Shown piece after piece: positions 43,633 to 52,661 of a stretch of 64,000 bases of DNA. The number at the start of each line of letters is the position of its first letter. Position 1 is the stretch's first letter. Source of the stretch: an uncultured Prevotellaceae bacterium. GTDB lineage: Bacteria > Bacteroidota > Bacteroidia > Bacteroidales > Bacteroidaceae. The stretch is taken from positions 124,001 to 188,000 of the forward strand of contig ONQT01000003.1 of assembly GCA_900320045.1 (NCBI GenBank), given 5' to 3'. Under the pieces are notes generated by a model. That model did no database searches, was not told the origin of the DNA, and saw nothing but the letters and a program-made list of their open reading frames with translations. Made by a program: the position numbers and the translations under genes.

Positions 43633-44607
43633 CTATTTCACACGATAATCCTCTATCTGTTTCATGCCGTTCAGGAAGTCGCGTGCCCCCATGCGTTTCT
43701 TGCCCGCCAACTGTACTTCGACCAACTCCAACAGCTGGTCGGCAGCCGACACACAGAGCGTTTTTCCATCCACACAAAGCGTTCCGCTCCCCTGCCCTTG
43801 CTTGCCCGTTTTGCGGGTCTTATAGATTTTCAGCACGGTTTCCTTACCATCCGGAGCCACCAGGGTCGTCCATGCTCCCGGATAAGGGCTCAAGCCACGC
43901 ACGAAATCATATACCTGCTTGGCACTCTTCGTCCAGTTGATTTCGCAGGTTTCCTTGAAGATTTTGGGAGCAGGCTTGATGGCAGCACCATCAAAAGCCG
44001 CATCCTGTTCTACCGTTTCAGGATGCCCGTCTGCAGCGACGATGGTCTGGAGCGTCTCAATGCAGAGCTGGGCACCGAGGTGCATCAAACCGTCATAGAC
44101 ATATTCCACATCGGCATCGTCGGGAATGTCGAACGTTTTCTTCAGGATGATGCGGCCGGTGTCAATATCGTGGTCGAGGAAGAAAGTCGTCACACCCGTC
44201 TGTGTCTCGCCATTGATAACCGCCCAGTTGATGGGGGCAGCACCGCGATACTGGGGCAACAGGGCAGCGTGAACGTTGAACGTTCCATACTGAGGCATTG
44301 CCCACACCACTTCGGGTAGCATGCGGAAAGCGACAACGACCTGCAGGTTTGCATGGAAAGAGCGCAACTGCTCAAGGAACGCGGGGTCTTTCATCTTCTC
44401 GGGTTGCAGCACGGGCAGGTCATGTTGCACAGCATACTGCTTGACGGCAGACGGCTGCATCTCGGTCTGGTGACGCCCCACAGGCTTATCGGGCTGGGTT
44501 ACAACTGCCACCACATGATAACCATTCTCTACCAGTGCCTGCAACGTCTCGACGGCAAACTCCGGCGTACCCATAAACACAATACGTAAATCCTCTTTCT
44601 TCATCAT
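43633..44607 (-). CDS. fmt: Methionyl-tRNA formyltransferase
   Basis: A 324-residue enzyme that formylates initiator Met-tRNA with 10-formyltetrahydrofolate. It starts LRIVFMGTPEFAVETL and carries HALLPQYRGAAPINWAVINGE, with the catalytic Asn-His-Asp region and HDIDTGRII, followed by the C-terminal tRNA-binding domain. A consensus promoter lies at 44646-44676. It is not next to def here. Confidence 0.95.
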   Translation of the reverse strand: MMKKEDLRIVFMGTPEFAVETLQALVENGYHVVAVVTQPDKPVGRHQTEMQPSAVKQYAVQHDLPVLQPEKMKDPAFLEQLRSFHANLQVVVAFRMLPEVVWAMPQYGTFNVHAALLPQYRGAAPINWAVINGETQTGVTTFFLDHDIDTGRIILKKTFDIPDDADVEYVYDGLMHLGAQLCIETLQTIVAADGHPETVEQDAAFDGAAIKPAPKIFKETCEINWTKSAKQVYDFVRGLSPYPGAWTTLVAPDGKETVLKIYKTRKTGKQGQGSGTLCVDGKTLCVSAADQLLELVEVQLAGKKRMGARDFLNGMKQIEDYRVK

Positions 44608-44645
44608 CGTCTGAAATATTTCTCGTTTGCGAAATTACTCGTCTG

Positions 44646-44676
44646 CAAAGGTACGAAAAATATCTGAGACTACAAA
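44646..44676 (-). promoter_or_regulatory. Promoter for fmt
   Basis: On the minus strand TTTG (44673-44676), 19-bp gap, TACCTTTG (44646-44653). It overlaps the last codons of the upstream gene's intergenic boundary at 44679. Confidence 0.7.
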
Positions 44677-44678
44677 CA

Positions 44679-45017
44679 TCAGAAGTCAAAAAGACTGAGC
44701 GATAGGTCCTGCACGGTTTTCTCCTCCTCTTGCGGCTGTTGCTCGTCGCGGAACTGTAGCATGAGTTGGAGAGCATCCTGCGAACCTTTGGTGTTCAGTC
44801 GGTAACAGCCACGCTGTCCCGTGCTCTCGATAAGCGACTGTGCCGACTTGGAATTTTTAAGCAGATATTGCTGCACATAGCTTTTAATCTCCTCCATGTC
44901 TGGCGTGGAGAAGAAGGTGCGGTTCATGTTGTAAACGTGTTTGCTGATAGCTTGTACGCTCAGCCCACGCTCTCCCGCCCTGGTCAGTATTTCCAATATC
45001 TGCTTGTCCGTATTCAA
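44679..45017 (-). CDS. Hypothetical winged-helix-like protein
   Basis: A 112-residue protein I cannot assign to a named family. The N-terminal half (ILEILTRAGERGLSVQAISKHVYNM) looks like a DNA-binding helix-turn-helix, followed by helices with YVQQYLLKNSKSAQSLI and a short strand GCYRLNT, together suggesting a winged-helix fold. The C-terminus is Glu/Gln-rich and ends LSLSLFDF. It is a probable small DNA-binding or nucleoid protein, by inference only. It lies between fmt and another winged-helix gene. Confidence 0.6.
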   Translation of the reverse strand: MNTDKQILEILTRAGERGLSVQAISKHVYNMNRTFFSTPDMEEIKSYVQQYLLKNSKSAQSLIESTGQRGCYRLNTKGSQDALQLMLQFRDEQQPQEEEKTVQDLSLSLFDF

Positions 45018-45070
45018 TGTATCCTAAGTGAAATCTCCTTACTTGTCAGCACGTTCTGTGCTTTAAGTGA

Positions 45071-45109
45071 AAAAAGGCCGGTAAGCTTGAAAGCCCACCA
45101 GCCCTTTTT
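45071..45109 (-). terminator. Terminator of the DUF2582 gene
   Basis: An imperfect GC-rich hairpin (GGGCTGGTGGGCTT paired with AAGCTTACCGGCC on the minus strand) followed by TTTTTT. Confidence 0.65.
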
Positions 45110-45127
45110 ATGCTTTTTGTTTCCAAA

Positions 45128-45418
45128 TTAAGCAAGAGTGATCTTCTCCTCAGCGGTAGCCAGCTTACCCTCCTTGAAGAGCCAGCCCAGACCCAGCAGA
45201 GTCTCCTCCTCGCTGATCTTAGCAGCCTTAGCAATCTCCTTAACAGTCAGAGCCTTGCCAGCAGCAGCGAGTGCCTGATAAACATCACCAGCCTTGAAAC
45301 CAGCGTTCTCAGCGTTCACAACAACTGCAGCCTTCACAGCGGCCTTCTTTGCGGTTGCCTTCTTAGCCTCAGCTGCCTTGGGAGCAGCGGCCTTCTTTGT
45401 AGTCTTCTTTTCTGCCAT
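45128..45418 (-). CDS. Winged helix-turn-helix protein (DUF2582 type) with Lys/Ala-rich tail
   Basis: A 96-residue protein. The C-terminal 60 residues (GFKAGDVYQALAAAGKALTVKEIAKAAKISEEETLLGLGWLFKEGKLATAE) match the small DUF2582 winged-helix family. The first 30 residues are a histone-H1-like Lys/Ala tail (KKTTKKAAAPKAAEAKKATAKK), which suggests non-specific DNA contact. Isolated transcription unit: a TAATTTTG box is at 45480-45487 and a terminator follows. Codon use is strongly biased to GCC/AAG, as in highly expressed genes. The function is unknown. Confidence 0.75.
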   Translation of the reverse strand: MAEKKTTKKAAAPKAAEAKKATAKKAAVKAAVVVNAENAGFKAGDVYQALAAAGKALTVKEIAKAAKISEEETLLGLGWLFKEGKLATAEEKITLA

Positions 45419-45479
45419 AGTTCTAAAAACAATTTTAATACTCTATTGAAATTTTTTGTTTGTTTTCAATTTCCGAGTG

Positions 45480-45487
45480 CAAAATTA
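45480..45487 (-). promoter_or_regulatory. -7 box (TAATTTTG) for the DUF2582 gene
   Basis: Minus-strand TAATTTTG about 60 bp upstream of the ATG. The leader is A/T-rich. Confidence 0.5.
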
Positions 45488-45608
45488 CGAACTTTTTCTT
45501 AAAGCATGTTAACGCAAACAGTATTTTTTTATTGTTTTATGACTTATTCTTGACGTAAGTCAATCGGTCTCACAACGTTATTCCGCAAGAGCACGTTAAT
45601 ACTCCTAT

Positions 45609-47372
45609 TTATTCGGCCTCTTGAAGTTCCACCTTCAGGTTCAGTTCTTCCAACTGTTTGGAATCCAGCTCACCCGGCGCATCAAGCATCACATCGCGTC
45701 CCGAATTGTTCTTCGGGAAGGCAATGCAGTCGCGAATCGAGTCGAGTCCTGCCATGATGCTCACAAAGCGGTCGAGTCCGAAGGCCAAACCAGCATGAGG
45801 GGGTGCACCATACTTGAAGGCGTTGATCAGGAAGCCAAACTGTGCCATGGCACGCTCAGGGGTAAAGCCTAAGATCTGGAACATCTTCTCCTGCAACTTG
45901 CCGTCGTGGATACGCAGAGAGCCACCACCTACCTCAATACCGTTGCATACGAAGTCGTAGGCCACGGCGCGCACTTTTTCGGGAGCGGTATCAAGCAAGG
46001 GGATGTCATCAGGATTGGGCAACGTGAAGGGATGGTGGGTAGCCATCAGTCGCTGTTCCTCATCGCTCCACTCGAACAGGGGGAAGTCAACTATCCAGAG
46101 GCACTTGAATACATTCTTGTCGCGCAGTCCCAGACGGTCGCCCATCTCCAGACGCAGCGTGCAGAGCTGGGTGCGTGTCTTGTTGGCCTTGTCACCGCTG
46201 AGAATCAGTACAAGGTCACCGTCCTTGGCACCAGTCTTTTCCTTCAGCTTCTGCCAAACCTCAGGCTGATAGAACTTGTCGATAGAGGTCTTCACAGTAC
46301 CATCGGCATTGAACTTCACATATACCAGACCCTTGGCACCAACCTGCGGACGCTTCACGAAATCGGTGAGCTGGTCGAGTTGCTTGCGGGTGTAATCGGC
46401 ACATCCGGGAACAACAATACCACCGATGTATTCAGCCTCGTTGAAAACAGGGAATTCGCCCGTACCTTTCAGCACGTCCATCAGTTCGACGAACTCCATA
46501 CCGAAACGCAGGTCGGGTTTGTCACTACCGAAGCGGCGCATGGCCTCATGCCACGTCATTCGTTCCAGCTGGGGCAATTCTACCCCACGCACCTCTTTAA
46601 ACAGATGGCGCGCAAGTTCCTCGAAGATTTCAAGCACATCTTCCTGGTCGGCAAACGACATCTCGCAGTCAATCTGTGTGAACTCCGGCTGACGGTCAGC
46701 GCGCAAGTCCTCGTCACGGAAGCACTTCGCAATCTGGAAATAGCGGTCAAAACCACTCACCATCAGCAGCTGCTTGAGGGTCTGCGGTGACTGAGGCAGT
46801 GCGTAAAACTGTCCGGGATTCATGCGGCTGGGCACCACGAAATCGCGTGCGCCCTCGGGGGTAGAACCTATCAGGATTGGTGTCTCAACCTCTATGAAGT
46901 TCAGATTGTCCAAGAAATTACGAATGAGGATTGTCATGCGGTGACGCAGCTCGAGGTTCTTGCGAACGCACGAACGACGCAAATCCAGATAACGATACTT
47001 CATACGAATATCATCGCCACCGTCGGTATTGTCCTCAATGGTGAAGGGAGGTGTCTGACTCTCGCTAAGTACGTTCAACTGCTCAGCCAGTATCTCAATG
47101 TCGCCCGTAGGCATCTTGGGATTCTTAGCCTGTCGCTCACTAACAGTACCTTTGACCTGAATGCACCACTCACGTCCCAGACGATTAGCTTTTTCGCACA
47201 ACTCGCCGTCCTTCGACTCGTCGAACACCAGCTGGGTGATGCCATAACGGTCGCGCAGGTCGACAAACGTCATACCACCCATCTTACGGGTTTTCTGTAC
47301 CCATCCGGCCAACGTCACCTCGCTGCCGGCATCGGTGAGACGAAGCTCACCACATGTTTTAGTTCTATACAT
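45609..47372 (-). CDS. aspS: Aspartyl-tRNA synthetase
   Basis: A 587-residue class II bacterial-type AspRS. N-terminal OB-fold anticodon domain (1-105), motif 2 [18 protein letters not shown], the GAD insertion domain (about 290-410) and motif 3 [15 protein letters not shown]. Full length. It charges tRNA-Asp in translation. A promoter is seen at 47407-47438. Confidence 0.96.
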   Translation of the reverse strand: MYRTKTCGELRLTDAGSEVTLAGWVQKTRKMGGMTFVDLRDRYGITQLVFDESKDGELCEKANRLGREWCIQVKGTVSERQAKNPKMPTGDIEILAEQLNVLSESQTPPFTIEDNTDGGDDIRMKYRYLDLRRSCVRKNLELRHRMTILIRNFLDNLNFIEVETPILIGSTPEGARDFVVPSRMNPGQFYALPQSPQTLKQLLMVSGFDRYFQIAKCFRDEDLRADRQPEFTQIDCEMSFADQEDVLEIFEELARHLFKEVRGVELPQLERMTWHEAMRRFGSDKPDLRFGMEFVELMDVLKGTGEFPVFNEAEYIGGIVVPGCADYTRKQLDQLTDFVKRPQVGAKGLVYVKFNADGTVKTSIDKFYQPEVWQKLKEKTGAKDGDLVLILSGDKANKTRTQLCTLRLEMGDRLGLRDKNVFKCLWIVDFPLFEWSDEEQRLMATHHPFTLPNPDDIPLLDTAPEKVRAVAYDFVCNGIEVGGGSLRIHDGKLQEKMFQILGFTPERAMAQFGFLINAFKYGAPPHAGLAFGLDRFVSIMAGLDSIRDCIAFPKNNSGRDVMLDAPGELDSKQLEELNLKVELQEAE

Positions 47373-47406
47373 CTTTTATATGTCTTATGTTTTCCTTTTT
47401 GGATTG

Positions 47407-47438
47407 CAAAGGTACACAATATTTCTGATATGGGCAAT
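47407..47438 (-). promoter_or_regulatory. Promoter for aspS
   Basis: On the minus strand ATTG (47435-47438) as -33, 20-bp gap, TACCTTTG (47407-47414). Confidence 0.65.
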
Positions 47439-47465
47439 AATTCTGCAAAATAAATGGGTAAAGTT

Positions 47466-47496
47466 TTTGGCTTTCCAATTATTTTGTGTAACTTTG
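47466..47496 (+). promoter_or_regulatory. Promoter for pgi
   Basis: TTTG (47466-47469), 19-bp gap, TAACTTTG (47489-47496). The leader is about 78 bases. Confidence 0.8.
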
Positions 47497-47580
47497 CATG
47501 CAATATTGCTACCGACGAGCCATCGGTTCCAAGCAGAGACAAACTAAAACAATTGATATACACTATAATTTTAAAACATT

Positions 47581-48936
47581 ATGAGCAACATCAAACTTGA
47601 CATCACAAAGGCTGCCTGTTTTCTGGAGGCTGGCGCAGTGAAGGCTTTCGAGCCAAAGGTTAAGGCCGCTGAGGAGGCCTTGGAAAACGGAACATGTCCT
47701 GGTAACGATTTCTTGGGTTGGCTGCATCTGCCGACAGAGATTACACCTGCCTTCCTGGATGAGTTGGAGGCTGCCGCCAAAGTTATGCGCGACAACTGCG
47801 AGGCTGTCGTTGTGGCTGGCATCGGCGGATCCTATCTGGGCGCACGTGCCGTTATCGAGGCTCTGAGCAACTCGTTCGGCTGGCTGATTCAGGACAAGAA
47901 GAATCCCATCATCCTGTTTGCAGGCAACAACATCGGTGAGGACTATCTGTTCGAACTGACGGAGTATCTGAAGACGAAGAAGTTCGGCGTCATCAACATC
48001 TCGAAGTCTGGCACGACCACGGAGACTGCTCTGACATTCCGTCTGCTGAAGAAGCAGTGCGAGGCTCAGCGCGGTAAGGAGGAGGCCAAGAAGGTTATCA
48101 TTGCCGTAACAGATGCCAAGCGCGGTGCTGCCCGCACGTGTGCAGACAAAGAGGGTTACAAGTCGTTCATTATCCCCGACAACGTTGGCGGCCGTTTCTC
48201 TGTGCTGACTCCTGTAGGCCTGCTGCCTATCGCCTGCGCCGGTTTCGACATCAAGCAACTGGTAAAGGGTGCTCAGGATATGGAGAAGGCTTGTGCCAAG
48301 GACGTTCCATTCGAGCAGAACCCTGCCGCCCAGTATGCTGCCGCCCGCAATGCTCTGTATGCTGCCGGCAAGAAGATTGAGATCATGGTGAACTACCAGC
48401 CCAAGCTGCACTTCTTCTCTGAGTGGTGGAAGCAGTTGTACGGCGAGTCTGAGGGTAAGGACAAGAAGGGTATCTTCCCCGCCTCTGTTGACTTTACAAC
48501 CGACCTGCACTCCATGGGTCAGTGGATTCAGGACGGCGAGCGCACTATCTTCGAGACTGTCATCTCGATTGAGGAGCCCGAGAAGAAACTGCTGTTCCCC
48601 AAGGACGAGGAGAACCTGGACGGCCTGAACTTCCTGGCTGGCAAGCGTGTGGACGAGGTCAACAAGATGGCAGAACTGGGCACACGTCTGGCTCACGTCG
48701 ACGGCGGTGTTCCCAATTTCCGCATCTCGGTTCCCAAGCTGAACGAGTACTACATCGGCCAACTTATCTACTTCTTTGAGAAGGCCTGTGGCGTCAGTGG
48801 TAACCTGCTGGGTGTCAACCCGTTCAACCAGCCTGGCGTAGAGGCATACAAGAAGAATATGTTCGCACTGCTGGAGAAGCCTGGCTACGAGGCAGACACG
48901 AAAGCTATCAAGGAGCGTTTGGCCAAGGAGAAATAA
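47581..48936 (+). CDS. pgi: Glucose-6-phosphate isomerase
   Basis: A 451-residue short bacterial-type PGI interconverting glucose-6-phosphate and fructose-6-phosphate. Sugar-isomerase motifs are [30 protein letters not shown] (phosphate-binding SGTTTE) and [14 protein letters not shown], with the catalytic Glu region [13 protein letters not shown]. Codon use is strongly biased, which suggests high expression and explains the long open frame on the opposite strand. It is followed by a CTATAG-rich spacer and a HAD phosphatase. Confidence 0.95.
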   Translation: MSNIKLDITKAACFLEAGAVKAFEPKVKAAEEALENGTCPGNDFLGWLHLPTEITPAFLDELEAAAKVMRDNCEAVVVAGIGGSYLGARAVIEALSNSFGWLIQDKKNPIILFAGNNIGEDYLFELTEYLKTKKFGVINISKSGTTTETALTFRLLKKQCEAQRGKEEAKKVIIAVTDAKRGAARTCADKEGYKSFIIPDNVGGRFSVLTPVGLLPIACAGFDIKQLVKGAQDMEKACAKDVPFEQNPAAQYAAARNALYAAGKKIEIMVNYQPKLHFFSEWWKQLYGESEGKDKKGIFPASVDFTTDLHSMGQWIQDGERTIFETVISIEEPEKKLLFPKDEENLDGLNFLAGKRVDEVNKMAELGTRLAHVDGGVPNFRISVPKLNEYYIGQLIYFFEKACGVSGNLLGVNPFNQPGVEAYKKNMFALLEKPGYEADTKAIKERLAKEK

Positions 48937-48991
48937 GTCTATAGAAGCTATAGGAAACACTATAGATACTATAGAAACTATATCCATTAGC
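48937..48991. repeat. CTATAG-repeat spacer
   Basis: Four CTATAG palindromes (48939, 48948, 48960, 48969) and a CTATAT, spaced 9, 12 and 9 bp, fill the gap between pgi and the HAD gene. Confidence 0.75.
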
Positions 48992-49720
48992 ATGAACGAA
49001 AAAGAACGTTATTTAACGAAACACGGCTTTGGGGAGTTTTGCCCCAAAGCCGTGCTTTTCGATATGGACGGCGTATGCTATGACTCGATGCCCAATCATG
49101 CCGTCTCATGGCACGACGCCATGGCCGACTACGGATTGGAAATGCCCTATGAAGGTGCCTACGAATACGAAGGCATGCGCGGTGTAGAAACCATCAAAGT
49201 GCTGGCTCGCCAACAATGGAAGGAGGAATTGAGCGACGAGCGCGCCAAAGAAATGTATACCCACAAGTCGGAGCTGTTTGCCAAGCGTTGTCTGACGCAT
49301 CCTGCAAAGCTGATGCCGGGTATTCGTGAACTGATGCAGCAAATAAAGGACGACGGATTGAAGATTTGTCTCGTGACGGGTAGTGGTCAACACACCTTGT
49401 TGGACAAAATTCTGGGCGATTTGAATGGGCTACTCACACCAGAACTGATGGTAACGGCTTTTGATGTGACGCACGGCAAGCCTCATCCTGAGCCTTATCT
49501 GAAAGGGCTGGAGAAGTGTGGCATAGAAGCATCACAGGCTATCGTCGTGGAGAATGCGCCACTGGGGGTGCGCGCTGCAGTTGCCGCCCATTGTTTCACC
49601 ATAGCCGTCAACACAGGCCCCCTACCCGACGAGATGCTGCTGGGTGAAGGTGCAGACCTGCTGTTTCCCAATATGCCGGAGCTAAGCCGCTCGTGGCACA
49701 AAGTCTACACAAAATTCTGA
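48992..49720 (+). CDS. HAD family hydrolase (beta-phosphoglucomutase-like)
   Basis: A 242-residue subfamily I HAD phosphatase. Motif I FDMDGVCYDS (Asp nucleophile at about 24), cap domain, motif II LVTGSG, motif III Lys in HGKPHPEPY and motif IV VVENAPLGVRAA. Probably removes phosphate from a sugar phosphate or moves it as a mutase. The 18-residue N-terminal extension before PKAVLFDMDG contains a 13-bp perfect inverted repeat (49022-49054) that could fold in the mRNA and limit translation or transcription. The gene follows pgi without an obvious promoter. Confidence 0.85.
   Translation: MNEKERYLTKHGFGEFCPKAVLFDMDGVCYDSMPNHAVSWHDAMADYGLEMPYEGAYEYEGMRGVETIKVLARQQWKEELSDERAKEMYTHKSELFAKRCLTHPAKLMPGIRELMQQIKDDGLKICLVTGSGQHTLLDKILGDLNGLLTPELMVTAFDVTHGKPHPEPYLKGLEKCGIEASQAIVVENAPLGVRAAVAAHCFTIAVNTGPLPDEMLLGEGADLLFPNMPELSRSWHKVYTKF
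49022..49054 (+). promoter_or_regulatory. Perfect hairpin inside the first codons of the HAD gene
   Basis: Arms CACGGCTTTGGGG (49022-49034) and CCCCAAAGCCGTG (49042-49054), 7-base loop, followed by CTTTTC. It looks like an intrinsic terminator or attenuator located about 30 bases after the ATG. Confidence 0.7.
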
Positions 49721-49721
49721 A

Positions 49722-50294
49722 TCAGACGCCGTCTTCGTCGTCTTGCTTTTGTCGTTTGTCCTCGGGGGTCGTATCCATTTCCGTGTCACGCAGGATTTGC
49801 AACTGACCCATGCGCGATAATTTAACAACCAAAGGGATGTACTCGTCCGTCTGCGGTAGTCCCACGCTGGCCCCGAACAGAAGCCAGTCGCCATCGGTAC
49901 GGTCGAACACCAATCCTTCGAATACGCCCGCTTTGCGATAGTTGTCGTCCAAATACTGCATCACCAGACTCTTAGAGAACTGACGGCGGAAGAACACGGA
50001 ACCATCGGAACGACTTACGACCATCGTGAACACATTGTCAACGAACTTCTGTCCGTTTTCATCCTGTACCATCGGCAGCGAGTCACAGGGTTGACGACTT
50101 ACGCTAACGTGATACGTCTTACCAATCCACTCCACATCACGTTCATCCTGATACTCCTGCATGCGGATGGGTTCCTTGGGTTCCACCTTCACCACCTTGG
50201 GTGCTATGATATCCTGGCTCTGCTTCTTCTTGCCACAGCTTGCGACAACAACTGACAACGCCACAACAGCTAACAGTATTTGTAGATTTTTCAT
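49722..50294 (-). CDS. DUF4738 domain lipoprotein
   Basis: A 190-residue lipoprotein with signal peptide MKNLQILLAVVALSVVVASC (lipobox VVASC). The mature part matches the Bacteroidetes DUF4738 layout: a Pro/Lys-rich linker, then a beta-rich domain with DGSVFFRRQFSK and LVMQYLDDNYRK. Function unknown, cell-envelope location. The start 50294 gives the signal peptide, whereas the longer frame to 50390 does not. The stop is 1 bp from the stop of the convergent HAD gene. Confidence 0.78.
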   Translation of the reverse strand: MKNLQILLAVVALSVVVASCGKKKQSQDIIAPKVVKVEPKEPIRMQEYQDERDVEWIGKTYHVSVSRQPCDSLPMVQDENGQKFVDNVFTMVVSRSDGSVFFRRQFSKSLVMQYLDDNYRKAGVFEGLVFDRTDGDWLLFGASVGLPQTDEYIPLVVKLSRMGQLQILRDTEMDTTPEDKRQKQDDEDGV

Positions 50295-50450
50295 CTGTTT
50301 TTCATTGTTTGGTTTTGTATTCAACGTGCAAAGGTAATGAAAAGTTTCTTTTTTTGTGCACCTTTTGCCATAAAAATGCAAAAAAGTCACCTCTATTCAC
50401 TTGCTGCAGAACATTCCATTGTTAAGACGTCCAAAAAAATAGCATAATGG

Positions 50451-50482
50451 CTTGGCAATTAAAAATAAAGTCCGTAACTTTG
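50451..50482 (+). promoter_or_regulatory. Promoter for the DUF4230 pair
   Basis: CTTG (50451-50454), 20-bp gap, TAACTTTG (50475-50482), 21 bp before the ATG at 50504. Confidence 0.7.
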
Positions 50483-50503
50483 TAGCGTGTAGAAAAAAAG
50501 CCC

Positions 50504-51187
50504 ATGAACACTAAGAGAAGTACATATATACTATTAATTGCGGCAATGGTGCTGCTGGCAAGTACAGCAGTGAGTTGCCACCACAGCCAAGAGGCTGACG
50601 AGAGCGATGTCGTCGTGCAAGACACGATGCCACTGCTTGTGATGCAGGTGCAACGCTGTGCACGCCTGTACACTACAGAGTACAAGATACACAAGGTGGT
50701 AACCCATGACGACGTGGTGCGCCTCAAGGGCAACGTGCTCAGCAAGAACATCAACATTGCGCTGCCTTTAGGCGACAGGAAGATTGCCATTCCAATGGAT
50801 GCCACACTGAAGGGCTACATCGACTTCAGCGGATTCTCCGAACAGAACGTTGAGCGCGATGGTGACAAGATAACGATTCTTCTGCCTGACCCACAAGTCA
50901 CGCTGACAAGTTCGAAAATCAACCAAAAAGACATCAAGGAGTATGTAGGACTGGTACGCTCACACTTTACCGATAAGGAAATGGCAGACTACGAACAGCA
51001 AGGACGGCAGGCTATTCTTCAGAGTGTCAAGATGACAGACATCGTGGAACGCTCGCGACAGAGTGCAGCCCGCGTGCTAGTGCCCATGCTGGTCGAGATG
51101 GGCTGGCGCGAACAAGATATCACCATCGCTTTCCGTCACGATATGAACCCCAATACGCTGATTAACGCAAACATCGAAAGAAGATGA
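50504..51187 (+). CDS. DUF4230 domain lipoprotein, first of two
   Basis: A 227-residue protein with a signal ending in a lipobox (STAVSC, Cys at about 25) and a DUF4230 domain: ARLYTTEYKIHKVV, then IDFSGFSEQNVERDGDKITILLPDPQV, and C-terminal helices with RQSAARVLVPMLVEMGW. The family is membrane-associated and uncharacterised. Its stop overlaps the start of a second DUF4230 gene by 4 bp (ATGA), so the two are translationally coupled and may form a heteromeric complex. Confidence 0.8.
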   Translation: MNTKRSTYILLIAAMVLLASTAVSCHHSQEADESDVVVQDTMPLLVMQVQRCARLYTTEYKIHKVVTHDDVVRLKGNVLSKNINIALPLGDRKIAIPMDATLKGYIDFSGFSEQNVERDGDKITILLPDPQVTLTSSKINQKDIKEYVGLVRSHFTDKEMADYEQQGRQAILQSVKMTDIVERSRQSAARVLVPMLVEMGWREQDITIAFRHDMNPNTLINANIERR

Positions 51188-51792
51188 AACCACAGCCTAA
51201 AATAGGACTCTTGTCCAAAAAGAACATTCTCGTTACACTGCTTCTTCTAACTGTAGTCGCCTTTGCAGCTATCTGGCTCTATCAAGGTGTACGACAGACG
51301 GAGGTAAGCCTTGGTGCTGACCAGCGAATCGACTTAACCCCACAGCAGATACAAAGCATCAAGGACATCGGACAATGGGAGTTCCTCTCCGTCAGCGATG
51401 AACAACTGGTAGACACCACACGCCGAGGAATCTTCAGCGACGACCATCTGGTACGCATCTACTACGGAACCATGCGATTGGGCATTGATATGCGACAATT
51501 GGAAACCGGATGGATTCAGCGTGAGGGCGACAGTCTCACCATCATCCTACCACCCATCGGACTGCTTGACCGCGACTTCATCGACGAAGCCCGCACACGC
51601 AGCTTCCATGAGAGCGGACGCTGGACGGCCCAAGACCGCGAGGCTCTGCTGAAACGTGCCTACCAGCGCATGTTGCAACACGGGATGACTGACCAGAACA
51701 TAGAAAGTGCCCGCCAGAATGGCGAAGCACTCTTCCGTCAGATGATGCGCTCAATGGGCTTCGAGCACGTCCATATCCAATGGACGAAATAA
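51184..51792 (+). CDS. DUF4230 domain membrane-anchored protein, second of two
   Basis: A 202-residue paralogue of the preceding gene with an N-terminal transmembrane anchor (ILVTLLLLTVVAFAAIWLYQGV) instead of a lipobox. The domain has IQREGDSLTIILPPIGLLDRDFIDEA and the same helical C-terminus (RAYQRMLQHGMTDQNIESAR, RSMGFEHVHIQW). Function unknown. It ends convergently 9 bp from a histidine-kinase-like gene. Confidence 0.8.
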   Translation: MKPQPKIGLLSKKNILVTLLLLTVVAFAAIWLYQGVRQTEVSLGADQRIDLTPQQIQSIKDIGQWEFLSVSDEQLVDTTRRGIFSDDHLVRIYYGTMRLGIDMRQLETGWIQREGDSLTIILPPIGLLDRDFIDEARTRSFHESGRWTAQDREALLKRAYQRMLQHGMTDQNIESARQNGEALFRQMMRSMGFEHVHIQWTK

Positions 51793-51801
51793 AGTCTATA
51801 G

Positions 51802-52581
51802 CTACTTAATCGGCAACAACAACAGTACTCGCGTACCCTTGCCATACAAAGGGTCTATGCGCAACTCGCCACCCAACTTCTGCGCCAGTCGCTGACAAAT
51901 GCTCAAGTCGAGTTCAGCCTCGTCGAACATATCCTCGGGATCGTCGAACCACGTAAAGAGGTTATCCTTGCGCTGTTCAGGAATGCCACCGCCCGTATCA
52001 CTAACAAAAATGGTCAGATAGCCAGGATATTCAGTCGTATTGCATCCAACACTGACCTCTCCTTCCTTCGTAAATCGGCAAGCATTCAGAATGAGTTTGT
52101 TCAAGATGAGGTCTACCATGTGCCGATCGCTCTTGACGAAAAACTCGTCGCTCACTCCACGCATGAAGTTTAACCGCACACTGTCACGACGATAGACATT
52201 ACTTGTATTGGCCTCCAAGCTGCGACGGCAGAGGGCGTTCGGGCTGAACATTTCATCCTTTAGCGGATGCCCTTTTGCATCGTCGTCACTAAACACCATC
52301 ACCTCCTCCAGCAACGACTCAATCACGCCCACATTATAACGCAACTGGTCGCCCATATCGCGCTTTTCGTTCTTTGACAAATACAGGTCATCTTTCGACA
52401 CTGTATCGGCTATTCTACTCACCATCCGCAGCGGAGAACGCACCTCACTGCTGAAGTTCTTGAGAAAAGCGCGCAGCATACAATCACTCTTACGAGTCGA
52501 CTTCAGTTCCGCGCGTACCTTATTATATAAGTATAGCGCAACAACTAAAGCAATGGCTAAAATTACGGTTAATACTATCAT
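51802..52581 (-). CDS. Sensor histidine kinase-like protein lacking the phospho-acceptor His
   Basis: A 259-residue membrane protein: one N-terminal helix (2-19), a dimerisation helix region and an ATPase domain with N box (LNKLILNACRFT, 160-171), G1 box (VSDTGGGI, 193-200) and G2 box (YGKGTRV, 246-252). The H box, normally FLxNxSHExRTPL, reads FLKNFSSEVRSPL (39-51), so the phosphorylated His is Ser45. There is no receiver domain and no response regulator next to it. It might be a pseudokinase, or phosphorylate another partner's His in a heterodimer. Promoter at 52611-52641. Confidence 0.8.
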   Translation of the reverse strand: MIVLTVILAIALVVALYLYNKVRAELKSTRKSDCMLRAFLKNFSSEVRSPLRMVSRIADTVSKDDLYLSKNEKRDMGDQLRYNVGVIESLLEEVMVFSDDDAKGHPLKDEMFSPNALCRRSLEANTSNVYRRDSVRLNFMRGVSDEFFVKSDRHMVDLILNKLILNACRFTKEGEVSVGCNTTEYPGYLTIFVSDTGGGIPEQRKDNLFTWFDDPEDMFDEAELDLSICQRLAQKLGGELRIDPLYGKGTRVLLLLPIK

Positions 52582-52610
52582 AGCTTCATCCCCTTTGATT
52601 ATTACGGTCG

Positions 52611-52641
52611 CAAAGATACAAAATAATTATCAGAAAACAAA
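52611..52641 (-). promoter_or_regulatory. Promoter for the histidine-kinase-like gene
   Basis: On the minus strand TTTG (52638-52641), 19-bp gap, TATCTTTG (52611-52618). Confidence 0.75.
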
Positions 52642-52661
52642 GATTTTCTATGCAATTTGCT

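Noticed and set aside
47563..48993. Long minus-strand open frame of 476 codons opposite pgi
   Set aside because: It is a shadow caused by the strong codon bias of pgi. The translation is low-complexity Leu/Val/Gln-rich without any family motif.
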